This document shows, piece after piece, positions 17,331-26,872 of a DNA stretch of 48,624 nucleotides. The stretch spans positions 1 through 48,624 of the IMG/VR virus record IMGVR_UViG_3300030098_003841; one strand, written 5' to 3'. How positions within the stretch are numbered: position 1 is the first letter of the stretch; every line of letters begins with the position of its first letter. This DNA comes from a virus. A program made the translations under genes and the position numbers. Under the pieces are notes generated by a model. It did not search any database and was not told the origin of the DNA. It worked only from the letters and a program-made list of their open reading frames with translations.

Positions 17331-18094
17331 TATCTTATCCTCCCTCTAATTGATGGTCTTTGTATTCCAGGAGCCATTGGGGATGTAGGTGTTTTTCTTC
17401 CTCGCATTAAGCTACTTGCAAGTGGAACTCCAGATAGAAATAAATTTTGCAATGCAGGGTTACCTGACAAACCACTAGCTATGTCTAATCCTGGAACAGA
17501 TGCTTTTATAGTGTCCCAAGTTGGCTTGTCGACTTTACTTTTAATTATATCAAAAATACTCATAGGTTGCTTATGTCCCAATTCTGACAATAATTCTGGA
17601 TACTCTTCCTTTACTACCTCTGATACACCTTCTTTCCACTTTAATTCACCAGGAATTATATCTTGCATACCGATATTCAGCAAATTACTTATTAAAGATT
17701 TACCAAGCTTTCCTTTTCTTGCACCTTTTACTTGCTCATTTAATGCCTGTATATTTTGTTTGTAGAATTGCTCATAAGGAGTACCTGCATATTTACCAGC
17801 CCCTTTAATCTTAGGTATATTTACTCCTCTGCTAACATCTCCTATTAAATCTACAACACTTAGTGCAGCATTTATAGGAGCTCCCCATGGAGTGAATCCA
17901 GAAATTAGCTTAAGTGCATCTATCCAATCACCTGGCTTATCTCCCTTTTCTGCCTTTTTCTTTGCTTGATTAGTAGCTTTTGCTAAATCTCTTTGCACCC
18001 TGTTTTGCATATCACGATAATGTTGACCTAATCGCATATCGCCACCAATATTAGCTAATCTTGCTCTTTCTTGTAGTGATTGTCTTAAACTCAT
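17330..18094 (-). CDS. Hypothetical virion-operon protein, 254 aa
   Basis: Unrecognised. It begins with an Arg/Gln-rich helical region (residues 1-55), followed by an amphipathic, Ala/Gly-containing middle (GFTPWGAPINAALSVVDLIG) that could associate with membranes, and ends in a basic Pro/Arg tail (SIRGRIR). The size and place, at the head of the block of four internal-protein candidates, are like those of the small ejection proteins of podoviruses. That role is inference. AGGAGAGGAAT precedes the start. Confidence 0.65.
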   Translation of the reverse strand: MSLRQSLQERARLANIGGDMRLGQHYRDMQNRVQRDLAKATNQAKKKAEKGDKPGDWIDALKLISGFTPWGAPINAALSVVDLIGDVSRGVNIPKIKGAGKYAGTPYEQFYKQNIQALNEQVKGARKGKLGKSLISNLLNIGMQDIIPGELKWKEGVSEVVKEEYPELLSELGHKQPMSIFDIIKSKVDKPTWDTIKASVPGLDIASGLSGNPALQNLFLSGVPLASSLMRGRKTPTSPMAPGIQRPSIRGRIR

Positions 18095-18165
18095 ATTCCT
18101 CTCCTAGCTTAACTAGTAATTTAGTGATTTTTTTTTAATATTCATAGTGTATAATTCAAAGTTAT

Positions 18166-20088
18166 TTATGATGTTGTATCCCATTTAAATACTAATGTAA
18201 CATTCGTATCATAAGGTACATTGCTATGACTTATATAAAATGCATATATTTTTCCCTTATCTAAAGTATTGTCCCCTGTGGTGGGGGAAGTTAAATCAGC
18301 ATCAACGGTAGTATCATCAGCAATCCCAGCACCTAAACCAGAGTAGTCGTAATCTTTTCTAAACGAAAGAGACCCTGGAACTTCTGTTCCATCAGCTGAT
18401 TCTAAAACTCTTATGCTTACAGTTCCTGATTGAGCGATTTCAGTTCTCCATAATACTTTTTCTAAGGTTCCATTGTATGGAGCTACAAATCCAATAAATT
18501 CATTACTACTAGCCGTAGATGTTTTTTCAATAACATACCCAGTTATTGGAAGGTAATTTCCTGTAGCAGAAGCATAATATCCAATAGAACGGACATCATA
18601 AAAATACTTACCTATACCAGTAATATCTGTACCTGCATCATCTGTAAAGCAAAGTTCATTTGGAGTATCATTTTTAACCCATAATTGCCCATAACCAGCT
18701 TCATCTGCACCTGCACCACTTGCTTCAGCGATTAATACACCGTTTCCAGCTGACTCAAGTTTTATAAAGCCATCAGCATCTAATATCATATCAGAATCTC
18801 TTGTTCCATCTCCAGTAGTAGCTATTGTCAAATCCCCAGTATCTGCTACAGATATTGTAGCATAATCATCAGCGGGGTCAGCTTCTGCTGCAAGCTTTAA
18901 ATGAGTGCCTGAGGTAATAATATGTACACCAATATTTGTATCAGAATCATCAGAATCTATATAAAGACCAGTGGATGTAGAAGTACCACTCGTGGCACCA
19001 GAAACATTTATAGTTGCCCCATAAAATAATCCTGTACCTAAAGTAGCTGAGTTAACATCAACATCAAGACCTATATCAATATGGGAGTTAGTCCCAGATG
19101 TTGCGACTGTCCTATCTAAATCTACATGCAATCCTTGGCATGTAGCTGCATCATCACCAGATAAATTACTATCTACTTTGAATCCTGTTGAAGTAGCTGT
19201 TGCAGCGTGAGTTAAGTAACTACCTCCTCCTGATTTAAAACTACCAAATTGAGTACCCATAGCAAAACTAGCCCCAGCAGGTGCCATCCCCCCACTAAAT
19301 AGCTGTATATCATTATTCCCTGTTCCAAGCCTCAAATCATCTACTGCACTTATACTAATATCGGCACCAGTACCACTATCTATCATATTCCATATTTGAA
19401 CCTCACCATCGCTTTGAGCTTCTATATGACCAGCCTTAGTTCCAGAGCCATACCAAGTAGCCCTTTCTTCATCAGCATCAAATGCCCATTTAACACCACC
19501 ACCACCTGCAGCTGCAATATTAAACAAGCTATCAGCATGTGAAGCTGTAACATAAACATGTCCTGTGCCTTTTGCTTTAAGAGCTAAGGATTTATTTGTA
19601 TCAGAGCCATCAATAGTAACAGTAGGAAAATTAGTAGCTCCAGTTTCAGCATTTGTTAATTTAACATGGTCTGTAGCATTTGACGTTGCTCCGATAGCTA
19701 TAACTTCATTGTCATTACTATCTTTTATACCAGCACATCTTATTTGAGCATCTGCACTATCTGCAGCATTTCTAACCTTTAATACTCCAGAATCATTTTT
19801 AAATAAAACTCCTGCTCCTGCCGAATCTGATAATTTTAAACTTCTTTTATTGGGATATGGATTATTTTCATTGCGCAAAACATTGACAGATTGAATAAGT
19901 CTATCTACATCTTTTTTTAATTGAGCTATATCTATACCCGTATTAATAGGATGCCATTGACCATGCTCTTTAACATATAGAATCTTACCTTCTTTTGTCC
20001 TTCTAATTGTTAAATCTCCATCTCTGCCCTGCATTTTAATAGGGGCACCTACCCCACTGGTAACTCCTCTTGATGGACGTTTAGACAT
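18166..20088 (-). CDS. Tail fibre / appendage protein
   Basis: A 640-aa protein rich in Gly, Ala, Ser, Thr and Asp with short beta repeats. The N-terminus is basic with a short helix (DIAQLKKDVDRLIQSVNVL), then long beta-rich repeats (for example SLALKAKGTGHVYVT and GYGQLWVKNDTPNELCFTDD) of the kind found in trimeric phage fibres. The last about 130 residues look like a beta-sandwich head (FIGFVAPYNGTLEKVLWRTE). It probably extends from the tail and contacts the host surface. It starts right after the nozzle gene (TAATG overlap). Confidence 0.72.
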   Translation of the reverse strand: MSKRPSRGVTSGVGAPIKMQGRDGDLTIRRTKEGKILYVKEHGQWHPINTGIDIAQLKKDVDRLIQSVNVLRNENNPYPNKRSLKLSDSAGAGVLFKNDSGVLKVRNAADSADAQIRCAGIKDSNDNEVIAIGATSNATDHVKLTNAETGATNFPTVTIDGSDTNKSLALKAKGTGHVYVTASHADSLFNIAAAGGGGVKWAFDADEERATWYGSGTKAGHIEAQSDGEVQIWNMIDSGTGADISISAVDDLRLGTGNNDIQLFSGGMAPAGASFAMGTQFGSFKSGGGSYLTHAATATSTGFKVDSNLSGDDAATCQGLHVDLDRTVATSGTNSHIDIGLDVDVNSATLGTGLFYGATINVSGATSGTSTSTGLYIDSDDSDTNIGVHIITSGTHLKLAAEADPADDYATISVADTGDLTIATTGDGTRDSDMILDADGFIKLESAGNGVLIAEASGAGADEAGYGQLWVKNDTPNELCFTDDAGTDITGIGKYFYDVRSIGYYASATGNYLPITGYVIEKTSTASSNEFIGFVAPYNGTLEKVLWRTEIAQSGTVSIRVLESADGTEVPGSLSFRKDYDYSGLGAGIADDTTVDADLTSPTTGDNTLDKGKIYAFYISHSNVPYDTNVTLVFKWDTTS

Positions 20089-23000
20089 TACTTAATACGT
20101 TTCTCCCTATATATAATACTTATATCATTAATTTGAAATTGCTTTGGAATAAATCCTACATCAAAATGTGAATTAGTTCTAACTATTGTTGCCAATGTAT
20201 CTGTAGCAGTATCGCTCAAATCTCCATCTTCTGCATTATCTATTGTTGCTACCCTGGTAGAGCCATCATAATCTTTAACTCTTAAATCTTGTCCAAATCC
20301 TGGTCCTGAATATACATATAAAGGCATACCATTATAGTAGTCATCTGTCGTAGAAGCAGTTGAACCTAGATTAATAGTGTTAGTCCCAGCATTGCTATTG
20401 GCTCCAAATCTACGGTTTAAACCAGCATCAGCATAATCAAACTTTAATTGCATAGAGTATATATTATTTGCTGTTAAATCTGTTGTTGGCTTTAGTGCAA
20501 CGGTTATCCAGTCTGCAGTAGAGCTATTTTGAGCTCCATTGTAAGAATCAAAACCCTTAGCATCGCTATAGTAAGTTGTATCTCTAAATTTTCCAGTAAA
20601 ACTATTAGAGCCATTAGTAGCATATCTCAGCCTAACTCCAGACACATAGCCACCAGCTTTAAATGTTACATATACTTTGTATATTTTCTTCCTTCTACTT
20701 GGATTATCAAAATCTATATCTTTAGTTTGAATATTAAAACTTTCTGCGGACTTTGAATGTTTAAATAGACTTTTAGGAGAATCATCCCATTGGGTAAATT
20801 GAACATGATTGGGGACTAGCTCAGAATTTGTCGCCAATACTAATTTTTTGTCTGTAGTAGTAACCATATTAGTTCTATATATATTCGATGAAGATAAAGC
20901 TCCGTCTGCATCCAATATCTCCTTTATTGCCCAATTAAATACATTTTGAGATTGAACAATAGAGCCAGTAGCTAAATCAAATATATATCCACCATTATCT
21001 TGAGTAGACACATTCGATGTCAATACGATAACTTTATTTGATGTTTCGTCAAATCCTACTATAGTTGTTACCGTGTCACTCTCTGATATATTCCAAGTAT
21101 CCGAATTAAATCTTTCTTTAGTTACTTGCTGCAATTCTTTTCCATCATAATAATAAAGCCCATTATTATTAACCCATACAATTCCACCCCCTGCTTTAAT
21201 AATTTGGCTTGGTCTTCGTACCCCTGCATGCATCCAAGTGTCCAGAGGCTCTACGCCTTCTGATGATACTCCAATTAAATATACATGCTTCTTTTTAAAT
21301 TGTATTAATTTATCTCCTATAGATTCAAGATGTACAATCTCATCGCCATCTGCAGTTGCAACATCAATAAAATGCATAGAATCATCAGGAAACGTGTCGA
21401 ATCTATCTGCAGGAGCTTCTATCATTCTATCGGGATAAGTAGTATCTCCTATCTTTATATTGCCTATAAATACCTTTCTATCTACAATAGCAGCTGTTTT
21501 ATATCGTGCTGCAGTATTAACTTCTGCTTCATAACCATTCTCTGACTGATAAGTATCTAAAGGGATATTTCTCATTGTATCCATGTCAGATTTTCCAGTG
21601 GTATTACTACTATCCTTTACTGTAGTAACTAAAGAGTCTGGAAATAGATATCCAGTCTTAGACCAACTATCACTAAGACTTAAAGTCTGCTCTACATTGT
21701 CATTAGCATAATTTGTATATTGGCCTGTTTTGAAATCAACTTTTAATGCCAATAGCCACTCAGATGACAAAGTCTGAGATGCTGAATCTACCTGCTTCAT
21801 ATACACTTTATATCCAGATATACGTTCATTCCATGTATAATCTGCATAAGTATTCATATTGAATGAGGAGAACATCTTAGGAATACCTTCCCATCCTCGC
21901 ATATCTATAGCATTAGAAGCACTCATCTCTGTTGGGGTTGCGCTAAATACTTGGACATTATTTATTGTAATATTTCCCCCATCATGTTTTCCGTAGCATA
22001 CAAATATTTGAGTATACGTTCCGTCTGAAGGAGCTTTAGCATTCAATAAATATACTCCCGATTCATTAAGAGTTATCGTTGCATCATCCATAGTACCATC
22101 ACCACTATCATCCTCAGAACCTACCGTTCCACCACTAGTACCTGCAGCATCATGGCCAGGAGGGTAAATTGTCAATTCTCCGCCAGTTGATATAGTTACA
22201 TCAATTGCAATTTTATATGTATTTCCTGCGGTAATATCTGCAGTTGCAGACTTATATATTAAAAATTGTTTATCACTTGAACCGTCATCGTTAATATCAC
22301 TTTCATCAAAATGATAACCACCATTACTATGCTCCCATGAATCTGTATTGCTTGCAGGCAATGCAGTACTTGCTGCAGCTGTAGTATCGCTATACCAATT
22401 ATCTGCAGATTTTCCAGTAGCTGAGTCATGCTGTATTAACCCGCTGTACAAATGCCCCATTTTTATAGGAGATTCCTGCATTTCTCCTCCACCTCCAGGA
22501 TACATAAAAGAACATCCAAAAATATATTTATTTTGCAAATCTTCTGAAATTCTATTTTCTTCTAATCGAACCTCAAACAAGGTATCTTCTGGGTCGGTAT
22601 GCTCTCCGCTAATTTGCATAGTGTAAGCGTTCGCCCCCTGTTTTAATATTTCATGCAAACCATCATAATTTGTTGACCCTGAAACAATTACAAATTTCCC
22701 AACTGTATAACCAGAAGCTGCCCAGTTGGTACTGGTATCCTCTGCAATTAGATTAATCGCAGATTGTCCGTTAACTAAAGAGCTTGCTGCAGTAGTTGCA
22801 TTACATTTAATAATATTATCTTCTTCCGAATTACTTTCATGCACACTAAATAATACCTTCTCTGGGGCATCTGGCTCTTGAGTTAATTCCTGAAAAGAGT
22901 TAGTATCATTACTAGTTGTCCCTGTTGTAGCCATACCTGTAACTTTACCATCATAAACCACAAAACCTTTTGTGCCATAATCATTCGGGGGTTCTAAACA

Positions 23001-23885
23001 TTGAACATCCTCTTTCCATGCGTCAATTGCAACTCCAGTCCCTGTCATCTGAAGCATTGGTCTCTTAATATGAGATAATACTTTTGGGACATTAATTTGA
23101 ATGAACGATGCAGCAGTATGTGCTGTTGCTGTGGTCCCAAATTGACCTCTCAATGCTGTAAACTCATACTGATTAGTAGTAGTTACTTTTAAAATTTCAT
23201 CATCAATTTTTATGTATTGTGTCACTCCTACTGCTCCCAATCCGTGCGCTGAACCACCAACAACTGGTGAAAATGATGTTGCCTCGGCTGTAACAGTATA
23301 GTTTGCAATAGACGACTCAGATTCACTAAAATGTCCATCACATACTCTTAATCCATTCCCAGCTTTATAATATATAGGCGCAACTTTTTCGAAAAAACTA
23401 ATATTAGATTCATTGCCAGTATAATGCACTTCCCCTAAGCTGATTGCTGAATTTATCCACGCTGCATTTCCATGAGTATCATGGCATGTATCGAAAATAT
23501 CTATATGCGCACCATCGTTTATACATAAAAAATCTGTATGCCTTGCAGCAGGAGTATTGCTACTTTCTCCATCATTCAATCCCATCATATTATAGTCATG
23601 CGAAAATGTAAACAATCCATATCCACTAGTCAAGCTGGGAGTATTTCCAACATTATTCTGTAGTATATGGTCATTTTGATTTGTAACTGTAGGCCCTACT
23701 GAGACTCCAAGTTCGTTTGTTGTCTCATAGTAAGATTTGCCGTCACCAGTAGTTGTTATTCTCCCAGGATTAGATACGTCTACATTAAATGCTTCTTCTA
23801 ATTCTTCAGGCTTGATGTCACGAGGGTCATTCCTTTTATTAATACCCCCGTGATAAACTTCTATTTTATATACTTTTTTTGCCAC
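20088..23885 (-). CDS. Tail nozzle / hub protein (beta-propeller type, P22 gp10-like)
   Basis: A 1,265-aa protein. The N-terminus (KIEVYHGGINKRNDPRDIKP) and the segment around residues 800-930 (AAIVDRKVFIGNI, DRFDTFPDD, GDEIVHLESIGDKLIQFKK, GIVWVNNNGLYYYDGKELQQ) carry the repeating propeller-blade pattern of podoviral nozzle or stabilisation proteins, which close the tail channel and are the distal part of the tail. A 500-residue Gly/Ser/Thr-rich insertion (about 330-680), including a possible carbohydrate-binding-like stretch, separates blades. Family assignment is by pattern; the position between connectors and fibre supports it. Confidence 0.72.
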   Translation of the reverse strand: MAKKVYKIEVYHGGINKRNDPRDIKPEELEEAFNVDVSNPGRITTTGDGKSYYETTNELGVSVGPTVTNQNDHILQNNVGNTPSLTSGYGLFTFSHDYNMMGLNDGESSNTPAARHTDFLCINDGAHIDIFDTCHDTHGNAAWINSAISLGEVHYTGNESNISFFEKVAPIYYKAGNGLRVCDGHFSESESSIANYTVTAEATSFSPVVGGSAHGLGAVGVTQYIKIDDEILKVTTTNQYEFTALRGQFGTTATAHTAASFIQINVPKVLSHIKRPMLQMTGTGVAIDAWKEDVQCLEPPNDYGTKGFVVYDGKVTGMATTGTTSNDTNSFQELTQEPDAPEKVLFSVHESNSEEDNIIKCNATTAASSLVNGQSAINLIAEDTSTNWAASGYTVGKFVIVSGSTNYDGLHEILKQGANAYTMQISGEHTDPEDTLFEVRLEENRISEDLQNKYIFGCSFMYPGGGGEMQESPIKMGHLYSGLIQHDSATGKSADNWYSDTTAAASTALPASNTDSWEHSNGGYHFDESDINDDGSSDKQFLIYKSATADITAGNTYKIAIDVTISTGGELTIYPPGHDAAGTSGGTVGSEDDSGDGTMDDATITLNESGVYLLNAKAPSDGTYTQIFVCYGKHDGGNITINNVQVFSATPTEMSASNAIDMRGWEGIPKMFSSFNMNTYADYTWNERISGYKVYMKQVDSASQTLSSEWLLALKVDFKTGQYTNYANDNVEQTLSLSDSWSKTGYLFPDSLVTTVKDSSNTTGKSDMDTMRNIPLDTYQSENGYEAEVNTAARYKTAAIVDRKVFIGNIKIGDTTYPDRMIEAPADRFDTFPDDSMHFIDVATADGDEIVHLESIGDKLIQFKKKHVYLIGVSSEGVEPLDTWMHAGVRRPSQIIKAGGGIVWVNNNGLYYYDGKELQQVTKERFNSDTWNISESDTVTTIVGFDETSNKVIVLTSNVSTQDNGGYIFDLATGSIVQSQNVFNWAIKEILDADGALSSSNIYRTNMVTTTDKKLVLATNSELVPNHVQFTQWDDSPKSLFKHSKSAESFNIQTKDIDFDNPSRRKKIYKVYVTFKAGGYVSGVRLRYATNGSNSFTGKFRDTTYYSDAKGFDSYNGAQNSSTADWITVALKPTTDLTANNIYSMQLKFDYADAGLNRRFGANSNAGTNTINLGSTASTTDDYYNGMPLYVYSGPGFGQDLRVKDYDGSTRVATIDNAEDGDLSDTATDTLATIVRTNSHFDVGFIPKQFQINDISIIYREKRIK

Positions 23886-24157
23886 TATTTCTTCTTATTT
23901 AGTACACCTTCTAGAACTTCCATCATTCCATCAAATAAAGAAGCAAATATCTTCTCTTCTTTAGCTTCTGATATTAAAGGTAAATTAACCTTCTTATTAA
24001 TACCATCTATGATTTCTTCTCTGTTGCTTCTTAAATAAGCCATTATCATGTCTACCATTTTATTCTCTCCTTCGAGTTTTTTAACTTTTTGTTTTAATAA
24101 TTGTACATCAAGGACTAAACTCCTAAATGTTTTGTCATCTATTAACTGTGTCCACAT
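23885..24157 (-). CDS. Coiled-coil small protein, 90 aa
   Basis: Unrecognised. Residues 10-38 form a heptad-rich helix (RSLVLDVQLLKQKVKKLEGE). The rest is helical with charged residues and ends in VLEGVLNKKK. It overlaps both neighbours by one base (TAATG). It lies directly after the holin candidate, so a role in lysis or in tail assembly are both possible. Confidence 0.6.
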   Translation of the reverse strand: MWTQLIDDKTFRSLVLDVQLLKQKVKKLEGENKMVDMIMAYLRSNREEIIDGINKKVNLPLISEAKEEKIFASLFDGMMEVLEGVLNKKK

Positions 24158-24456
24158 TACCAGCCTCTATCATTCTTTTTCTTAACAAATTTCTCTTTAA
24201 GCCCATTTCCGCTTAAACTAGCCAATATTTCTACGACTGCGTGGTAACTAGCCTTAATCTCTTTTGTTTCCATTAAGGACGTTTTTTGTGCGTCTATGAG
24301 CTTAATAACGATACCTTCCAGCCTTTCAAATGATTCCCTTAACTCTTTTTGCAATTCATCTTGTATGAATTTATTTTGCTTCCAAATAAAAAACCCAAAT
24401 GCAACACTCATTGCAACTGGGACTCCAAATGTTTCTATGACATTAAATATATCCAT
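24157..24456 (-). CDS. Putative holin, BhlA/UviB-like
   Basis: A 99-aa protein with one N-terminal membrane helix (GVPVAMSVAFGFFIWKQNKF, about residues 11-30), followed by a charged amphipathic helix (DELQKELRESFERLEGIVIK). One N-terminal TM plus a charged helical tail is the BhlA/UviB holin or bacteriocin-associated layout. It would release the endolysin by making membrane lesions. It is flanked by another single-TM peptide, and the endolysin gene is 15 kb upstream in the same operon. Other single-TM proteins here (25343-25492, 40350-40607) compete for the role. Confidence 0.55.
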   Translation of the reverse strand: MDIFNVIETFGVPVAMSVAFGFFIWKQNKFIQDELQKELRESFERLEGIVIKLIDAQKTSLMETKEIKASYHAVVEILASLSGNGLKEKFVKKKNDRGW

Positions 24457-24560
24457 TATCTATTTTTCTTTCTTTCTTCTTCTAGCCATAGCTTATACAT
24501 TGACAAACTTAATATTGTTACTATAAATACTATTGGTATTGCGATTAAAATATTTATCAT
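24456..24560 (-). CDS. 34-aa single-pass membrane peptide
   Basis: The frame starts at the complement of 24558-24560, inside the stop of the phosphoesterase gene (ATGA), and ends in the start of the holin candidate (TAATG). It encodes one long hydrophobic helix (ILIAIPIVFIVTILSLSMYK) and a charged tail (WLEEERKKNR). Tight coupling on both sides supports it as a real gene, perhaps a holin partner or antiholin. Confidence 0.6.
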   Translation of the reverse strand: MINILIAIPIVFIVTILSLSMYKLWLEEERKKNR

Positions 24561-25336
24561 CCTCTAATTAACTCTCCCCATAGTGACGTTTCTCCGTCGA
24601 CGATTTGTATGACATGTACTGTGAAATGCCCTTTGTCAAAGAAATCAACAATAGCGAAAGCATGAGACCAATTAATTCTTCTACCACCCAACCATGCATT
24701 TTGCTCCTCACTCATGTCCTTTAGGCATCCAATACTCCACGCTGACTTCACCCCATCCATATGCGTCACAGACGACTGCTGTAAGTCGTGGTGATGTCCG
24801 TACATAACATTTGCACCTAGTCTTATTAGATGGTTCCGTGTATGCTGGATTCCGCTGAAATGATGGCCATGGTAAAAATGTAGCTTCCCAATTTTTAGAT
24901 ACTTTCCTGCGGGGTAATACTTGTACCCTCTTTCTTTTAGTCTTACGCATTCTTTAAATTTATACTCCTTTAAAAATGGATGTTCTGAAACAAAACTGTT
25001 CATCCAGTCATCATGATTACCTTCTATCATGTACCTGTCTTTACAGTTCACTTTATCAAGTGATTCGTCAATCCAGTCCATCCCTGCATTAACTTCTTTT
25101 ATATCTTGGTCAATAAATGGTAATTGATACTCCAAAGGAGGTCTCTTCTTACGCTTCCATTGCCAATGTGATGCTCCGTGCCACTCTCCAACATCACCTA
25201 AGTCTATATAAATATCTGGCTTTACTATTTCTATGGTCTTCTTCAGGCAACTTATAGCCGCCATATCAGCCAGAGGAAAATGTTTATCGGGAGTGACCAC
25301 AGCACGTTTGACCACTCCCTTTGATTTTTTAGGCAT
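24557..25336 (-). CDS. Calcineurin-like metallophosphoesterase
   Basis: A 259-aa protein with the full set of metal ligands: D17-x-H19 in TPDKHF, D48 in LGDVGEW, N107-H108-D109 in GNHDD, H156 and H158 in YHGH, and the GHHH motif at 180-183. These bind the two-metal centre of phosphoesterases. Substrate is unknown; DNA, nucleotides or phospho-sugars are all possible. It is embedded between small membrane proteins in the virion operon rather than with the DNA genes. The C-terminal part (AWLGGRRINWSHAFAIV) is typical of phage MPEs. Confidence 0.85.
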   Translation of the reverse strand: MPKKSKGVVKRAVVTPDKHFPLADMAAISCLKKTIEIVKPDIYIDLGDVGEWHGASHWQWKRKKRPPLEYQLPFIDQDIKEVNAGMDWIDESLDKVNCKDRYMIEGNHDDWMNSFVSEHPFLKEYKFKECVRLKERGYKYYPAGKYLKIGKLHFYHGHHFSGIQHTRNHLIRLGANVMYGHHHDLQQSSVTHMDGVKSAWSIGCLKDMSEEQNAWLGGRRINWSHAFAIVDFFDKGHFTVHVIQIVDGETSLWGELIRG

Positions 25337-25342
25337 ACAATC

Positions 25343-25492
25343 CTATTTTTTTAGTTCTTTGTATACTTTTATTCCTAAGTATACAATTGTCATGATTCCT
25401 ACACATACTTTTACAAGCTCGGGTACCATGTCCATAAACTGAACCATAAGGCCACCGCCTCCGACGCCTGCTGTTTTTAAAGTATCTATCAT
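25343..25492 (-). CDS. 49-aa single-TM protein, holin-like
   Basis: Read on the minus strand from 25492 behind AAAAAGGAGGAAAA, a strong ribosome site; the start overlaps the previous stop (ATGA). A Gly-rich N-terminus (TAGVGGGGLMVQFMD) precedes one hydrophobic helix (ELVKVCVGIMTIVYLGIKVY) and a short basic end (KELKK). Size and topology fit a small holin or pore-forming peptide. Function not proven. Confidence 0.62.
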   Translation of the reverse strand: MIDTLKTAGVGGGGLMVQFMDMVPELVKVCVGIMTIVYLGIKVYKELKK

Positions 25493-25662
25493 TTTTCCTC
25501 CTTTTTATCTGATTCTTCTTCGACTCCCTGTAAAACTTCAATCCCACCCTGAAGTTTAACGGCAATCGTAGTCAGCTTATCTAGCTCTTCTGACAATTCT
25601 CTTCGCTTACTAAGCACCTCATTTAACTGAGAAGTTAAAGATTCTAATTTTTCTTTTATCAT
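25489..25662 (-). CDS. 57-aa coiled-coil protein
   Basis: Read from 25662 (ATGA overlap with the connector gene) to a TGA overlapping the next start. Residues 1-32 are a strong heptad helix (KEKLESLTSQLNEVLSKRRE) and the end is acidic then Lys/Glu-rich (EEESDKKEEK, which encodes the next ribosome site). Unrecognised. Confidence 0.62.
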   Translation of the reverse strand: MIKEKLESLTSQLNEVLSKRRELSEELDKLTTIAVKLQGGIEVLQGVEEESDKKEEK

Positions 25663-26066
25663 ATTCTCGGAACTGATAACACCCTTACGCCACTTTTACG
25701 ATGAGGGTATTGCTTTATTGTTTTTTCATATTTCGCTCTATAATATGATGCTCGCTGCAAATCCCCAGCATCTTCCAATAATCTTCCCTTAATATAATCT
25801 ATTAATGCGGGGTGCAAAGAAGTATCTAATCCAGAATCCGTCCTTAAATCATCTGTAATTTGGGATACTTGTCCATATTTAGCATGATAATGGATTCTAA
25901 GCCCATTTGTTACACTACTATCTGTATATGTATCATATTTCTCTCTAGTCGTCTCCGTAGAGTCACTAACATCGTTAGATAATACTCGTGCAACAATAGC
26001 TAATCTATCATCATCATTATACCATGCGAAATAATCATTTGGAAAATTTCTTTTAGTTGTTGCCAT
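25659..26066 (-). CDS. Head-tail connector-like protein, 135 aa
   Basis: No motif gives a firm family. The product is helical with aromatic N-terminus (NDYFAWYNDDDRLAIVARVL) and basic C-terminus (QYPHRKSGVRVLSVPRI). The helix pair ending LHPALIDYIKGRLLEDAGD and ASYYRAKYEKTIKQYP resembles small adaptor or stopper proteins of head-tail junctions. It lies in the block between decoration and nozzle genes, where connectors are expected. Confidence 0.58.
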   Translation of the reverse strand: MATTKRNFPNDYFAWYNDDDRLAIVARVLSNDVSDSTETTREKYDTYTDSSVTNGLRIHYHAKYGQVSQITDDLRTDSGLDTSLHPALIDYIKGRLLEDAGDLQRASYYRAKYEKTIKQYPHRKSGVRVLSVPRI

Positions 26067-26074
26067 TTAATCTC

Positions 26075-26551
26075 CTATACTGATGCAACGAAAATTTGCA
26101 AATCAACCGTAGCAGAATCTGCCTGAACTGAAACTTTTGTTATATCAGCTAGTTGTCCTGATGATGCAGCTCCACCACTATTTGCATCCATAGTATCAAC
26201 AACTCCACCTGCTAAATCTCCATTCCATATAAAAGACTGCCCATAATCTAATTTAATTGCAACTTCATCATCGCTTTCATTTGTAAAAAACAAAACAACA
26301 TGATTTGCATCATCAAGATTAGTGAAACGCATATATCTAACATTTGCTTCTAAAAAGCTACCTTTAGCTGTTCCAGAGGCTATAAAACCCAAAACTTCAT
26401 TTTTATCAGTTGTACATGGGACAATATGATTTAGAACTTCATTGATTGAAGATATTGTTAAAGTTTGAGTTCCACCTTGATTCTTTCCGTTTAACGTAAT
26501 AGACTCAGATATTGTTACTGTCATTGTTGCGGCTGTTATTGTACTTGCCAT
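26075..26551 (-). CDS. Beta-rich structural protein, 158 aa
   Basis: Unrecognised. Composition is Thr/Ser/Ala/Val-rich with short strands throughout (TMTVTISESITLNGK, VVLFFTNESDDEVAIKLDYG, SVQADSATVDLQIFVAS), typical of virion decoration or tail beta-sandwich proteins. It lies inside the connector block. A T-rich stretch just in front of the gene carries a GGAG ribosome site. Confidence 0.62.
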   Translation of the reverse strand: MASTITAATMTVTISESITLNGKNQGGTQTLTISSINEVLNHIVPCTTDKNEVLGFIASGTAKGSFLEANVRYMRFTNLDDANHVVLFFTNESDDEVAIKLDYGQSFIWNGDLAGGVVDTMDANSGGAASSGQLADITKVSVQADSATVDLQIFVASV

Positions 26552-26563
26552 TTTTTTTTACTC

Positions 26564-26869
26564 CTATGTTAACGAATCGGCTGAATCGTCCGAATCGTCT
26601 TTTAATATTTTATGTGGGTCAGCCAACTTAGGTATCATCACATATCTATCATCTGTATCTAAAATTTCTACTCTCGTAACATCAATTACATTATCTTCTA
26701 AAGCATACCATCTTTGTTTTTGGTTTAAATTTTGCTTTTTCTGAGCAGTATGATGTTGTATCTTTGCAGACATATCCATTAATGCATCATTCATTAATTG
26801 CATCATATATTTCTCTGGCTGTCTACCCATTAAATATTCTACTTGCTGTATTATATCTTTCACTTTCAT
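26564..26869 (-). CDS. Head-tail adaptor-like protein, 101 aa
   Basis: The N-terminus (MKVKDIIQQVEYLMGRQPEK) followed by NDALMDMSAKIQH and a beta element (VIDVTRVEILDTDDRYVMIP) resembles the first part of phage adaptor proteins that sit beneath the portal. The full-length adaptor is usually larger, and the adjacent 233-aa protein has a related layout. The acidic C-terminus (DDSDDSADSLT) is low complexity. Confidence 0.55.
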   Translation of the reverse strand: MKVKDIIQQVEYLMGRQPEKYMMQLMNDALMDMSAKIQHHTAQKKQNLNQKQRWYALEDNVIDVTRVEILDTDDRYVMIPKLADPHKILKDDSDDSADSLT

Positions 26870-26872
26870 TTT

